DNA of 56,798 nt. It comes from Paracoccus sp. C2R09 (GTDB lineage Bacteria > Pseudomonadota > Alphaproteobacteria > Rhodobacterales > Rhodobacteraceae). The stretch is taken from the NCBI RefSeq assembly GCF_018860625.1, contig NZ_JAHKQB010000039.1, positions 1-56,798 of the forward strand. The letters are read 5' to 3'. Positions within the stretch are counted from its first letter, which is position 1. Each line of letters starts with the position of its first letter. The notes under the pieces were generated by a model. It searched no databases and was not told the DNA's origin. It saw nothing but the letters and a program-made list of their open reading frames with translations. Of this stretch, positions 33,664-43,471 are shown one piece after another. The position numbers were made by a program, and so were the translations under genes.

Positions 33664-35444
33664 GCTGCGTCCCCCCGGGACCCAAGCTGAGAGCGGACGG
33701 TTTCCGCATAGACCGGGCAGGTTTGCATCAGCGCCTCGTGCGGTGCCAGCCCGACCATCCGGCCCTTGTCGATGACAAGGATCCGGTCCGCATCCCGGAT
33801 CGAGGCCACGCGCTGGCTGACGATCACCGTGGCCGCATGGCCGACACCCGCCCGCAGCGCCGCGCGCAGCCTGCGATCCGTCGCCTGATCCAGCGCCGAG
33901 AAGCTGTCGTCGAACAGATACAGATCCGCCCCGCCCACCAGCGCCCGCGCGATGGCAAGCCGTTGGCGCTGGCCGCCCGAGAAATTCGCCCCGCCCTGCG
34001 CCACGGGCGACATCAGCCCATCGGGCATCGCGCGGATGAAATCGGCGGCCTGCGCGATTTCCAGCGCCTTCCACAGCGTCGCCTCGTCCGCGCCGGGATT
34101 TCCAAGCCGCAGGCTGTCCGCGACCGTCCCCGAAAAGAGATAGGCCTTCTGCGGAACATAGCCGATATGAAGGGCAAGGTCGTCCGGCGCGACCTGTCGC
34201 AGATCGACATCGCCCAACGTGACGCGCCCGGTGACCGGATCGTCCAGGCGCGCGATCAGGTTCACGATGGTCGATTTCCCCGATCCCGTCGCGCCGATGA
34301 TGCCCAGGGTCTCGGCCGGGCCGACCTCGAAGGTGATGTCCTCAAGGACCATCGCCTCGGCACCGGGATAGCCGAACCCGACCCGGTTCAGCCGCAGCCA
34401 AAGCCCGTCGCCGCGCGGCGGCAGGGGCGTGGGATCGGATGGCGGGCCGACCTCGACCGGGCTTTGCAGCAATTCGGCGATGCGCCTGGCGCTGACAAGT
34501 GCGCGCGGAAGCATGACGATCATCAGGCCCATCATCATCACCCCGATAAGGATCAGCGCGACATAGGACAGAAAGGCGATGAGGGCCCCGATCTCCAGTT
34601 CGCCCGTGCGCACCCGGCCGGCCCCCGCCCAAATCAGCGCAACGGACGTAAGCTGCATCACGGCGGTCAGCGAAGGCATGATCATCGCCATCAACCGCCC
34701 CGCATGGATGCCCGTGCCGGTCAGGTCGGCATTCGCCTGGGCAAAGCGCCCGGCCTCGCGCGGCTGCTGCAGGAAGGCGCGGATGACGCGGATGCCCTCG
34801 ATCTGTTCGCGCAGGATGCCGTTCACGCGGTCCAGCTGCGTCTGCATGCGCTGATACAGCGGCACGGCCCTGACGGTCAGGAACCCGATCAGCAGCGCCA
34901 GGACCGGGACGGCGACCAGCAGCAGCCACGAAAGCCGCGCATCCTGGCGCACCGCCATGATCGCGCTTCCCACGCCCATGATCGGGGCCACGACGATCAT
35001 GGTAAGGGCCATGATCAGCATCGACTGGACCTGCAGCACGTCATTGGTGCAACGCGTGATCAGCGACCCGACCGTGAACCCCTGCAATTGCGACAGGGCA
35101 AGGCCCTGGACCTTGGCGAAGACATCCGCGCGCAGGTCCCGCCCGATGCGATAGGCAACGAAGGCCCCCAGAAAGACCGCCGTCCCGCTCAGCGCCAGCT
35201 GGGCCGCGGCGGCGATGCCCATCAGCCTGCCGTAATGCCAGATGGCAGCAGGGTCTTCGCCGCCGATCCCGATATCGATGATGTCGGCGCTGAAACTGGG
35301 CAAGAGCAGCGATGCCGTGACCTGACCCATCTGGCAAATCAGGATCCCCAGAAGGGCCCATCGGTGGCGCAGCAACCTGTCGCGCCAGGTCGGGGCACCG
35401 GTGCCCTGCCCCGGCACATCCGTCATGTCCATCGCCCCGGTCAT
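33660..35444 (-). CDS. ABC exporter half-transporter, degenerate-site partner
   Basis: A 594-residue half-transporter with six helices at ~30-310 and an ATPase domain at ~350-575. Walker A GATGSGKST and signature FSGGQRQR are good, but Walker B reads LYLFDDSFSALD, with Asp where the catalytic Glu belongs, and the H-loop has VSQRVASI with Gln instead of His. This marks the non-catalytic half of a heterodimeric exporter; the catalytic site residues come from the partner encoded downstream. The two genes overlap by four bases and should be made in equal amounts. Confidence 0.92.
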   Translation of the reverse strand: MTGAMDMTDVPGQGTGAPTWRDRLLRHRWALLGILICQMGQVTASLLLPSFSADIIDIGIGGEDPAAIWHYGRLMGIAAAAQLALSGTAVFLGAFVAYRIGRDLRADVFAKVQGLALSQLQGFTVGSLITRCTNDVLQVQSMLIMALTMIVVAPIMGVGSAIMAVRQDARLSWLLLVAVPVLALLIGFLTVRAVPLYQRMQTQLDRVNGILREQIEGIRVIRAFLQQPREAGRFAQANADLTGTGIHAGRLMAMIMPSLTAVMQLTSVALIWAGAGRVRTGELEIGALIAFLSYVALILIGVMMMGLMIVMLPRALVSARRIAELLQSPVEVGPPSDPTPLPPRGDGLWLRLNRVGFGYPGAEAMVLEDITFEVGPAETLGIIGATGSGKSTIVNLIARLDDPVTGRVTLGDVDLRQVAPDDLALHIGYVPQKAYLFSGTVADSLRLGNPGADEATLWKALEIAQAADFIRAMPDGLMSPVAQGGANFSGGQRQRLAIARALVGGADLYLFDDSFSALDQATDRRLRAALRAGVGHAATVIVSQRVASIRDADRILVIDKGRMVGLAPHEALMQTCPVYAETVRSQLGSRGDAA

Positions 35445-35477
35445 GTGCCGCCCCCCGCAAGCCGTTCTTCACCCGTC

Positions 35478-35499
35478 CCGCGGCCCGTGGGGGCCGCGG
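35478..35499 (-). terminator. GC hairpin downstream of the DUF1499 gene
   Basis: A perfect 9-bp stem CCGCGGCCC / GGGCCGCGG with a 4-base loop, between the stop of the DUF1499 gene (35521) and the start of the exporter operon (35444). No T run; it may reduce read-through into the exporter genes. Confidence 0.5.
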
Positions 35500-35520
35500 A
35501 ATATCGCAGGCCCGTTCAGG

Positions 35521-36246
35521 TCAGGCGCCGACCCGCTGCTGGAAATCGCGGATACGTGCGGCGTTCACACCCTGATCGCTGCGCCCCACGCGGGACACGC
35601 CGCGCATGTCGACGCGGCTTCCCCCGTCAAGCGCCGTCACGACGACGACCACGTCATCGGCAAAGTGGAAGACCGAGGTGCGGGCCACGGCCTCGAAGCG
35701 CAGACGATCCGCGTCCGATGCGACGATTTCCCATCCCATCTCCTCTGCGACCTCCAGTGCGCGCGCGAAGGCGGCATCGGCGGGCAGGTCCGTGTCCAGC
35801 GGCGCGATATCGGGATAGGCCGCGGCCTGGGCCTCGGCCAGTTCCGGCCCGCCATAGTCGAGCGTGTTGCTGGCCCCCTCGCGGGTTTCGTCCAGCACCT
35901 CGAACATGGGCGGGTTGGCGGTGTCGGTTGTGATGTCGTGGATCGGCGCGGCACGCGGCGCAGGGTTCAGCATGGACATGGCCATCGGCGCCAGCAGGGC
36001 AAGGCCCACGATCGTGGCGATCCCGCCGGCCAGCATGCCCCCGCGTTCCCGGCGCAGCAGATGGACGACCAGCGCGATCAGGCCCACGGCGGCAACGATC
36101 ATCGCCAGGGTGTTGAAGTAGTTGCGATAGAGCCCGAAGCCGGTGATCGGCTGCCACAGCCCCAGCCGCGCGCCGAACAGGATCAGCGCCGCGCAACCCA
36201 GGCCCAGCACGGCAATCAGCAGCGCGATTTTTCCCAGATGTCTCAT
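35521..36246 (-). CDS. DUF1499-family membrane protein
   Basis: A 241-residue protein starting MRHLGKIALLIAVLG. Three hydrophobic segments lie in the first ~105 residues; the C-terminal ~125 residues form the DUF1499 domain, with motifs such as RALEVAEEMGWEIVA, RLRFEAVARTS and a closing SRVGRSDQGVNAARI. The family is widespread in alphaproteobacteria and has no established function, though the domain is thought to sit outside the membrane. It is followed by a hairpin and then the ABC exporter operon on the same strand. Confidence 0.88.
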   Translation of the reverse strand: MRHLGKIALLIAVLGLGCAALILFGARLGLWQPITGFGLYRNYFNTLAMIVAAVGLIALVVHLLRRERGGMLAGGIATIVGLALLAPMAMSMLNPAPRAAPIHDITTDTANPPMFEVLDETREGASNTLDYGGPELAEAQAAAYPDIAPLDTDLPADAAFARALEVAEEMGWEIVASDADRLRFEAVARTSVFHFADDVVVVVTALDGGSRVDMRGVSRVGRSDQGVNAARIRDFQQRVGA

Positions 36247-36335
36247 CAGTTTCAAAGGCCTTTCACCACCCGTGTTCGTCGCGCAATCCACCTTGGCTGC
36301 GCATGTGTCCGTATTGCATGAATTCCAGGGGCCCG

Positions 36336-36380
36336 CCGCGTCCTGCGGGCCGGGCCGTCCGCGCAGCCCGCAGGACGCGG
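36336..36380 (-). terminator. Long perfect hairpin after the RND pump gene
   Basis: A perfect 15-bp inverted repeat (CCGCGTCCTGCGGGC / GCCCGCAGGACGCGG) with a 15-base loop, starting 24 bases after the RND stop on the minus strand. It is the strongest hairpin in the window and most likely terminates the efflux operon, though no T run is present. Confidence 0.65.
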
Positions 36381-36403
36381 ACCACCCGGACGGCAGGGCG
36401 ACG

Positions 36404-39400
36404 TCACGCCGCCGCCTTGCGGCGTTTGCCGAACAGCTCGGTCGTGCGGATCACCGCGACATAGAAGACGGGAACCATCACCACCCCGATGACCGCCGAG
36501 AAGATGATCCCGCCAAGCATCCCCGTGCCGATGGATTTCTGCGCATTTGCCCCTGCCCCCGAGGCAAGCACCAAGGGCAGGATGCCGAAGCCGAAGGCCA
36601 GCGACGTCATCAGGATCGGACGCAGACGCTGGCGGGCCGCCATGGTCGTCGCCTCGATCAGCGTCTGGCCCCTGGCGCGCAGGGATTCCGCGAATTCGAC
36701 GATCAGGATGGCGTTTCTTGCCGCCAGGCCGATGGTCGTCAGCAGGCCCACCTTGAAATAGACGTCATTCGCCTGCCCGAAGATCCATGTCGTCGCCAGC
36801 GCCCCCAGGATGCCCACCGGCACCGACAGCATGACCGCGAAGGGCACCGCCCAGCTTTCATAGAGCGCGGCCAGGCAGAGGAAGACCACCAGCGCCGAGA
36901 TGGAGTAGAGAATGGCCTCCTGATCGCCCGACAGACGCTCCTGATAGCTCAGCCCCGTCCATGCGGCGGCGTAGGACCCGTCGAGTTCGCCGGTCAGCTC
37001 CTCCATCAGGTCCATCGCATCGCCCGAGCTGGTGCCGCTTGCGGCCTCGCCTGAGATTTCCAGCGCGCGGGTGCCGCCGTATCGGGCCAGCTTGGGCGTG
37101 ATCGTCTCCCATTCCTGGCTGGTGAAGGCGGTCAGCGGGACCATCTCGGAATCGTCGTTGCGGATATACCAGTGATCCACGTCCGAAGGCTGCATCCGCC
37201 AGTCGGCGCGGCCCTGGACGATCACCTCGCGCAGGTCGTTGCCAAGCGGGAAATCGTTGACGTAGGACCCCGAGAACACCGTGGACAGCATGCTGTTCAC
37301 ATCCGACAGCGAAACACCCAGGGCCTCGGCCCGCGGCTGGTCGATCCGCAGCTTCAGGGCGGGTTCGGTGGCGTCGTCATTGCCGCGCAGGTTGGTGACC
37401 CGCCCGTCCTCGTTGCCCAGGGCGAAAAGCTGATCTGCGGCCGTGCTCAGCGCATCCTGTCCCGAGCCGGACTGATCGACCAGATACATGGTAAAGCCCG
37501 AAGACGTGCCCAGACCCGGAATGGCCGGCGGCTGCAGCACGAAGATGCTGCCAAGCCGCGATTGGGCGAACTTCTGGTTCGCGCGCATCATGATATCGGC
37601 CGCATCGACGCCCGGACGTTCCTCGCAATCCTTCAGCTTGATGAACAGGATGCCGTAATTCTGACCCGAACCGCTGAAGCTGAAGCCGACATTGGCGAAG
37701 ACGCTGGCGACGCCTTCGGTTTCCTCGGTCAGCAGGTAATTCTCGATCTGTTCGATCGTGTGCTGGGTCTGCTGGACGGTCGAGCCCTGGGGCAGTTCGA
37801 CCATGGTCATCAGGACGCCCTGATCCTCGGTCGGAAGGAACGAACTGGGCAGACGGTCATAGATCCAGTAGGCCCCCACGCCCACCAGCGCCAGCACGAT
37901 CACCATGCGGAAGGGCCGGATGGCCAGCCGCTCGACGGTCGAGCCATAGCCCCCGGTCAGCCGGTCGAGCCCGTTGTTGAACCAGCGCAGCGGCGCCACC
38001 GGCGCCTTGCCATGCCCAGGCTTGAGAAGCTGCGCGCACATGGCCGGCGTCAGGATCAGCGCCACGAAGAGCGACAGCACCATGGCCGAGATGATCGTGA
38101 CCGAGAACTGCTTGTAGATCACCCCGGTCGAGCCGTCCATGAAGGCCATCGGCAGGAACACCGCCGACAGCACCATGACGATCCCGACCAGCGCGGACGA
38201 AATCTCGCCCATGCTCTTTTCGGTGGCGGCCTTCGCGTCCAGGCCCTCTTCCTCCATGACGCGTTCGACGTTTTCCACCACCACGATGGCGTCATCGACC
38301 AGCAGGCCGATGGCCAGCACCAGCGCGAACATCGACAGCGTGTTGATCGACATGCCGAAGGCCGACAGCACCCCGAACGTGCCCAGCAGAACCACCGGCA
38401 CCGCGATCGTGGGAATGATCGTCGCGCGCCAGCTTTGCAGGAACAGGAAGATCACCAGGAACACCAGGACGATGGCCTCGATCAGCGTCTCGTAGACCTG
38501 TTCGATGGACTGTTCGACAAAGGGCGAGGTGTCATAGGGGCATTCGATGCTGACGCCTTCGGGCAGCGCCCCGGACAGCCCGTCCATCACTTCGCGCACA
38601 CGCTCGGCGGTATCGACCGCATTGGCGCCGGTGGACAGGTTGACGGCGAAACCCGCCGCCGGATGTCCGTCGAAGCGGCTGACGCTGCCGTAATCCTCCT
38701 CGGCCAGTTCGACCGTGGCCACGTCGGCCAGATAGACCGCCGATCCGTCGGATTCGGTCTTCAGCAGGATGTTCTGGAAATCCTCGACCGATTCCAGCTG
38801 CGACTGCGCGGACATGGAAACGGTGAATTGCTGACCCTTGACCACCGGCTGATCGCCCAGGCTGCCGACGGTGACGTTGGTGTTCTGTTCGGACACGGCC
38901 GAGGTGACGTCGGATGCCGTCAGCTGATACTGGTACAGCCGTTCGGGGTTCAGCCAGATCCGCATGGCATATTCGGTGCCGAAGCTGTTGATCGAGCCGA
39001 CACCCTCGGTGCGCTGGACCGCATCCTCGATGGTGCTGCTGAGGATGTCGCCCAGTTCCAGCGAGGTGTAGCTTTCGTCTTCGCTGACCAGCGCCCCGAC
39101 CAACAGGATCGAGCTGGTCGAGCGCGTGACCGACACGCCGTTGTTCGTCACCGTGTCGGGCAGCTGGGATTCCACCAGCTGCAGCTTGTTCTGCACCTGC
39201 ACCTGCGCCATGTCGGGGTCGATGGAATCGTCGAATGTCAGCGACACGCTGGCCGATCCCTCGCTGGAGGACGAGATCATGTAGGTCAGCCCGTCCAGGC
39301 CCGTCAGACCGTCCTCGATCACCGAGGTGACCGAGTTTTCCACCGTTTCCGCCGAGGCCCCGGTATAGGTCGCGCTGATGCGCACGGTCGTCGGGGCGAT

Positions 39401-39511
39401 GTCGGGATATTGCGAGATAGGCAGGCTGCTCATGCTGAAGGCACCCAGCAGCATGGTCGCGATGGCAAGCACCCAGGCAAAGACCGGGCGGTGGATGAAG
39501 AAGGAGGCCAT
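36404..39511 (-). CDS. AcrB/HAE1-type RND efflux transporter
   Basis: A 1035-residue pump starting MASFFIHRPVFAWVLA. Twelve membrane helices in two sets flank two large periplasmic loops. The proton-relay motif GLLVDDAIVVVENVERVM is intact with both Asp residues, and the second-half GLAARNAILIVEFAE motif is present. Family features of the hydrophobe/amphiphile exporters (AcrB, MexB, AdeB) are kept along the whole length, with no frameshift. The adaptor gene four bases upstream is broken by a stop codon and there is no outer-membrane channel gene nearby, so the pump needs partners from elsewhere or is non-functional. Confidence 0.95.
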   Translation of the reverse strand: MASFFIHRPVFAWVLAIATMLLGAFSMSSLPISQYPDIAPTTVRISATYTGASAETVENSVTSVIEDGLTGLDGLTYMISSSSEGSASVSLTFDDSIDPDMAQVQVQNKLQLVESQLPDTVTNNGVSVTRSTSSILLVGALVSEDESYTSLELGDILSSTIEDAVQRTEGVGSINSFGTEYAMRIWLNPERLYQYQLTASDVTSAVSEQNTNVTVGSLGDQPVVKGQQFTVSMSAQSQLESVEDFQNILLKTESDGSAVYLADVATVELAEEDYGSVSRFDGHPAAGFAVNLSTGANAVDTAERVREVMDGLSGALPEGVSIECPYDTSPFVEQSIEQVYETLIEAIVLVFLVIFLFLQSWRATIIPTIAVPVVLLGTFGVLSAFGMSINTLSMFALVLAIGLLVDDAIVVVENVERVMEEEGLDAKAATEKSMGEISSALVGIVMVLSAVFLPMAFMDGSTGVIYKQFSVTIISAMVLSLFVALILTPAMCAQLLKPGHGKAPVAPLRWFNNGLDRLTGGYGSTVERLAIRPFRMVIVLALVGVGAYWIYDRLPSSFLPTEDQGVLMTMVELPQGSTVQQTQHTIEQIENYLLTEETEGVASVFANVGFSFSGSGQNYGILFIKLKDCEERPGVDAADIMMRANQKFAQSRLGSIFVLQPPAIPGLGTSSGFTMYLVDQSGSGQDALSTAADQLFALGNEDGRVTNLRGNDDATEPALKLRIDQPRAEALGVSLSDVNSMLSTVFSGSYVNDFPLGNDLREVIVQGRADWRMQPSDVDHWYIRNDDSEMVPLTAFTSQEWETITPKLARYGGTRALEISGEAASGTSSGDAMDLMEELTGELDGSYAAAWTGLSYQERLSGDQEAILYSISALVVFLCLAALYESWAVPFAVMLSVPVGILGALATTWIFGQANDVYFKVGLLTTIGLAARNAILIVEFAESLRARGQTLIEATTMAARQRLRPILMTSLAFGFGILPLVLASGAGANAQKSIGTGMLGGIIFSAVIGVVMVPVFYVAVIRTTELFGKRRKAAA

Positions 39512-39515
39512 CGGT

Positions 39516-40694
39516 TCAGTCCTCCGCTGCGGCGGTGTCGGCGTCGCGCGCGATGCCGTCATCGTCGATCGTCGCGGCGACGGGTTTCACGTCCTGCCCC
39601 GGCTTGACCGACGACAGGCCGTCCACGATCAGCTGGTCGCCCTCGTTCAACCCGGTGCGCACGATCCAGGAATTGTCATAGCTGCCGTCGTCTTCCAGCG
39701 TGATCTGCTGGGCCTTGCCGTCATCGCCCACGACATAGGCGGTCAGCTTGCCCGAATTGGACCGCGTCGCGGCCCGCTGCGGCACCAGAAAGGCCTGCAT
39801 CGTCCCGATGGTCACCTGCCCGCGCACGAACATGCCCGGGATGATCACATGGTCCGGATTGTCGAACCTGAACCGGATCGTCACCGTCCCGGTCGTGGTC
39901 GAGGCCGAGTTGCCCGCCGTGAACAGCTGCCCCGTGCCGTGATAGACATCGTCGTTTTCCAGCGTCAGCGACGCCTGCAGCGTGTCGTTCTGGGTAATCG
40001 TGCCTTCCGTGATCGCCTTGCGCACCGACAGGATGCGCGCGCTGGCTTCCACCATGTCCACATAGATCGGGTCGGATTGCACGATGGTGGTCAGCGCGTC
40101 GCTCTGACCGGCCGTCACCAGGTCGCCGACCGAAACGGTCGAGACGTCGGCCCGCCCTGCGATCGGGCTCTTGATGGTGGTCCAGGACAGTTCGGTCTGG
40201 GCGTATTCCAGTGCCGCCTTGGTCGAATCCACGGTGGCCTTGGCCTCGGCCAGCGTCGCGCGGGCGGATTCGACCTCGGCCTCGGTGTAGCCCCGCCCGA
40301 CCAGTTTTTCGGCACGGTCGCTGGAGGCCTGCGCCAGGATCAGGTTCGCTTCGGCGGTGGCGACATCCGCGCGCGCGGCGGCCTCGGCCGCGACATAGGA
40401 GGAATCGTCGATGCGAAACAGCGGATCGCCGACTTCGAGAACCTCGTCGGGCGTATAGAGCACTTCCTCGATGACGCCCCCCACCCGCGGGCGGACCTCG
40501 ACCTCTTGATACGCGACGGCATTGCCCGGCGAGGTCACGATGCGCGGGATCTACTGGAGGGTCATCTCGACCACGCCCACCTCCAGCGGTCCCGCGTCCA
40601 TGCCGCCCGGCGGTCCGAATTGCGCATTGGCGGCGGTCACGGACCCAGTCAGCGCCAGCGCTGCCCCCAATCGCCTTAGAACGCTGTGTATCAT
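39516..40694 (-). pseudogene. RND membrane-fusion adaptor interrupted by an in-frame amber stop
   Basis: From the ATG at 40694 the frame gives a signal peptide (VLRRLGAALALTGSVTAANA), then VGVVEMTLQ, a TAG codon at 40551-40553, then IPRIVTSPGNAVAYQEVEVRPRVG and the rest of a normal adaptor in the same frame to 39516: lipoyl/hairpin region (SYVAAEAAARADVATAEAN), beta-barrel and the GLNEGDQLIVDGL end. The stop falls at a position usually held by Gln, Glu or Ser in AcrA-like proteins. A restart at the GTG at 40538 would give 340 residues without a signal peptide, so it would stay in the cytoplasm. Either a recent inactivation, a sequencing error or suppressed. Confidence 0.8.
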
Positions 40695-41239
40695 CCGACA
40701 CTCGATCCTTGGTTATCCGCCGATTTCATTTCTCACTATGCAAAGATTGCACAGTCAGCAACTATTGTGCCATGACAGTTCCGTTACGAGCAAGGCCGGG
40801 ACGACAAATCACGCGCGCCCTCCGACCCGCGGGCACGGGTCGCGGTCCGGCCCGGCACCGCCCCCAAGGCGCAGCCCGCGCGACGGGCAAGGATATGGCG
40901 GCTGGGCCATCGGAACCGCGTTCCACCCTGCCGCCCTGACACGCCGAGGCACCGTCCGCGGAGCAAGCGCGTGACAGCCCTGCGCATCCCGGCTTGGGAG
41001 CCTTGTCCAAGGTTTCGTGTGTGATGCGCCGTGTCAATCTGGAGTTGAGGATTCCAGAAAAGTCGGCACGGTCCAATTCAGATGACCAGCAGCATCAAGC
41101 AGGGAATAAAGCCCGCAACCAGCGCGGTATTCGGGAATAAATTGCGACTGCGATGACGATAATTCGCCCTTTCCTCTCGTCCAGGATTCAGTCACGCGCG
41201 ATGTCCACGTCCCGTTACCCCTGTCGAATGGTCCCAAGG
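40695..41239. other. Intergenic region upstream of the efflux genes, no gene seen
   Basis: Should contain the promoter of the efflux operon just right of 40694. No TetR- or MarR-type regulator gene is present, although such a gene is usual here. From about 41040 the sequence becomes the flank of an IS5 remnant. Confidence 0.4.
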
Positions 41240-41545
41240 ACCGTGGCCAGTAGATAACGTCGCAGCAAGACCGATAGCCCAGAGGAAGACCTTGGGGCGG
41301 CGGCCATATCGCGTGACGATGCGCCGCCAGTTGCCAAAGCTGCCGGGCATGATCTCGAGACGGTCGCACCGCTCGTATCGCCGTTGTCGTCTTGCGCCAG
41401 TTTCAGCCAGGCATTCCTTTGGCTTCCAGTGCATGACGATACCAGTCGGCGTCGTATCGTCGATCTCGGCGCGACCATTCGACCTTGCGCAAGTCACCAA
41501 GCAACGTGCGTGCACCGATATGATCGCCGTTACGGTAGGTAAGTC
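41240..41545 (-). pseudogene. IS5-family transposase remnant (C-terminal part, frameshifted)
   Basis: On minus, one frame gives RRYDADWYRHALEAKGM, and after a frame change RYERCDRLEIMPGSFGNWRR and RYGRRPKVFLWAIGLAATL. These match the IS5-family C-terminus (RGYDADWFR, RIEIMFGRLKDWRR, PKVFLSAIALAAT). The homology covers about 300 bases and has at least one frameshift. It is better preserved than the copy at 3.4-3.65 kb but clearly inactive. Confidence 0.7.
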
Positions 41546-41667
41546 CCACCAACGGTTCTTCGGCGGCGTTCCGGTTCATGCTGGCGGACGGGTGCGTGAA
41601 TGTAAGCGGTGTGACCGGCCGGAAGACGCGCCGCGCGCGGGAATACCAGATGGGGAAGGACCGCGCC

Positions 41668-41820
41668 CTAGCGCGGCGGTTGCCTGCGCTGCTGCCGCTT
41701 CTCGCGTTCCTCGGCGTCCCGCTGGACATGCCACCTGATGGCAAAGAACATCCCGATCCCCAGGACGATCAGTTTGAAAGGCAGGAAGATCAGCGGGAAG
41801 ACATCCGACCAGTGTTCCAT
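41668..41820 (-). CDS. 50-residue single-helix membrane protein
   Basis: A short complete gene: ATG at 41820, TAG at 41668. The product starts MEHWSDVFPLIFLPFK, has one membrane helix (about residues 8-30) and a highly charged tail (QRDAEEREKRQQRR). This 'one helix plus charged coil' layout is common for small regulators or assembly factors of membrane complexes. AGGCGGAA precedes the start as a possible ribosome site. Codon usage (strong G/C in third positions) agrees with the host's genes and not with the decayed IS next to it. Function unknown. Confidence 0.6.
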   Translation of the reverse strand: MEHWSDVFPLIFLPFKLIVLGIGMFFAIRWHVQRDAEEREKRQQRRQPPR

Positions 41821-41983
41821 ACGTTCCGCCTCTTCGTCCAGTGGGCCATCTCACAGTAGCCGTCTCACGGTGGGCTACAGGATCGAACCGGTCGCCGCCA
41901 GTGCCTGCGGCGGCGCGGAATGTCGCAGGCGTTTACGGCGAAAAGGCCCCGGTATGGGTGCCGCTCCGGCCCTGAAACGCAAA

Positions 41984-42006
41984 ACCCCCGCCAAGGTGGC
42001 GGGGGT
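41984..42006 (-). terminator. Rho-independent terminator of the small secreted protein gene
   Basis: A perfect 10-bp stem ACCCCCGCCA / TGGCGGGGGT with a 3-base loop; on minus it is followed by TTTGCGTTTC. It lies 34 bases after the stop of the gene at 42040-42306. Confidence 0.85.
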
Positions 42007-42039
42007 CTGCGGGGCATGAAGCGGAAGGTGCAGGGCGTC

Positions 42040-42306
42040 TCAGCCGTTATTGGCGCTCGAGAAATCGACCGGATCGCTGTTCGCGGGAACTTCGCTGACA
42101 GAGATCCTGTCCTGGGCCGACAGCTCGGCGCGCTTGAGATCCTTCTGTTGCAGGATGTCGCCCGCCCGCACCTCGCGATGCAGAAGCGACTGCGCCGGAG
42201 CCTCGTCGGCGAAGCGCGGGCCGTTGGCGCCCTGAACGGTGGCAAAGGCCGGGAAAGCGGTCAGGGCGGAAAGGGCTGCGATGGCGGTCAGCTTACGGAT
42301 GGTCAT
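42040..42306 (-). CDS. Small secreted protein of unknown function
   Basis: An 88-residue protein with a clear signal peptide (RKLTAIAALSALTAFPAFA, cut after residue ~22). The mature part (about 66 residues) is hydrophilic, without Cys, and includes LLHREVRAGDILQQKDLKRAEL, with ISVSEVPANSD near the end. No family recognised. It is a stand-alone gene with its own terminator on the left; the ATG has AGTTTTTGCC upstream, a weak ribosome site. Confidence 0.65.
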   Translation of the reverse strand: MTIRKLTAIAALSALTAFPAFATVQGANGPRFADEAPAQSLLHREVRAGDILQQKDLKRAELSAQDRISVSEVPANSDPVDFSSANNG

Positions 42307-43081
42307 GGCAAAAACTCCAGTGTCTGCGTCGTGAGGCGGTTATGCACTGCATTACGCGGCCCCAACTTGCGGCGTTACAGAGCACCTCGGAAAATATTGT
42401 GATTCCGGCCGTGAACCTTGCAAGCTGCGGGCCGCGAGATCGGGTAAATGACGTGCGATCAATAAGTCGTTCCCAATGGCGCAAGGCCCTGCCAGAAACC
42501 GATCCTGGTTTCGCCCCGCCAATCAAGATCATGATCGAAGAAATCCTGTCGTTTGATCACCGGACAGCGGCGATCCTTCGAGGCTGCAACAAGAACACTA
42601 TGCAGGTGATGCGCGCTCGGCAGGGCTGAGCATTGATCCGCGCCTGGGCATGCCCAACCTTCCACGCCATCTCCTGTTAGGCCGTCCGAACCAGTTCGGA
42701 ACGGGACCGTCACTCGGCCAGCCGACTCCCCTACCCCGCCGCAAGCCGCTGATCGATGCCCCGCTCGAGGGCGCGCAGAGGTGGACTGGTATCCGTGCGC
42801 GCGGGGGTTCTAGCCGATGGTTCAGCCCCGCGCGTAGCTATGCAGGTTCTCCAAGCTGGATGCGCCTGCGCAATGCGCCGATATCGAATGCACAGGGTCA
42901 GCGTTACAATATGAACCAGCCGCCAGTCAGCGCAGCCATCCAACTTTCCAGAAATTTTTCCGCAATTTCATTAAGATATCATAAATAAACTTGGAAACAA
43001 GATTCCGCGATCAAGCCATAGTTCTAGTCTATCTAATAAAGAACCGAGTCGTATCTTCCGCGCTGCTTTTGGAGATCTGCA
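42307..43081. other. Intergenic region between divergent small secreted protein genes
   Basis: About 775 bases with no supported gene on either strand. It must hold the promoter of the gene at 42306 (reading left) and of the pair starting at 43082 (reading right). The 100 bases before 43082 are AT-rich (CAGTAATATCATAAATAAAC-like composition), which suits a promoter. Short frames here lack recognisable features. Confidence 0.35.
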
Positions 43082-43438
43082 ATGCTGAGACGTTTCTTCA
43101 TACTTGCCGCAATGGCTGCCCTCGCAGTTCCGTCGGTTTCCATGGCTCAGGCCAATCCGCTGCAAAGCTCTTTCGAAAAGCTGGCGGACAGGGACAGGCG
43201 TGCGGCACAGGAGCAATTGCAGACGGGGGGCTTCTATACCGGGGCCATCGATGGTCGTTACGGCCGTGGCACTCAATCGGGGCTGATCAACGCGGCCGAG
43301 TTCATTTACGAGAACAGCTATCGAAAGGTCCGGTTCGACCTTTCGTCCCCGGCGGGTACCCAAGGCTATCTGACTGCCCTCGCCCGTGGCGATCTTGGCA
43401 AATACCTTTTCGGCGAAGGCGACGAAGCGGATTACTGA
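43082..43438 (+). CDS. Secreted protein with a peptidoglycan-binding-like repeat
   Basis: A 118-residue protein with a signal peptide (FFILAAMAALAVPSVSMA). The mature part contains AQEQLQTGGFYTGAIDGRYGRGTQSGLINAAEF, here spanning about residues 41-74; the G-F-Y-x-G-x-I-D-G-x-x-G-x-x-T pattern is the core of PG_binding_1 domains, which bind peptidoglycan. No catalytic domain is attached. It is followed 33 bases later by another exported protein on the same strand. Confidence 0.75.
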   Translation: MLRRFFILAAMAALAVPSVSMAQANPLQSSFEKLADRDRRAAQEQLQTGGFYTGAIDGRYGRGTQSGLINAAEFIYENSYRKVRFDLSSPAGTQGYLTALARGDLGKYLFGEGDEADY

Positions 43439-43471
43439 CACGATCGGCCCCATATCTTGTGCGAGTTGTAT

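Noticed and set aside
29809..33690. A 1293-codon open frame on the plus strand
   Set aside because: It lies antisense to the YHYH, ricin-like and ABC genes, which all have clear motifs; long antisense frames are expected in high-GC DNA.
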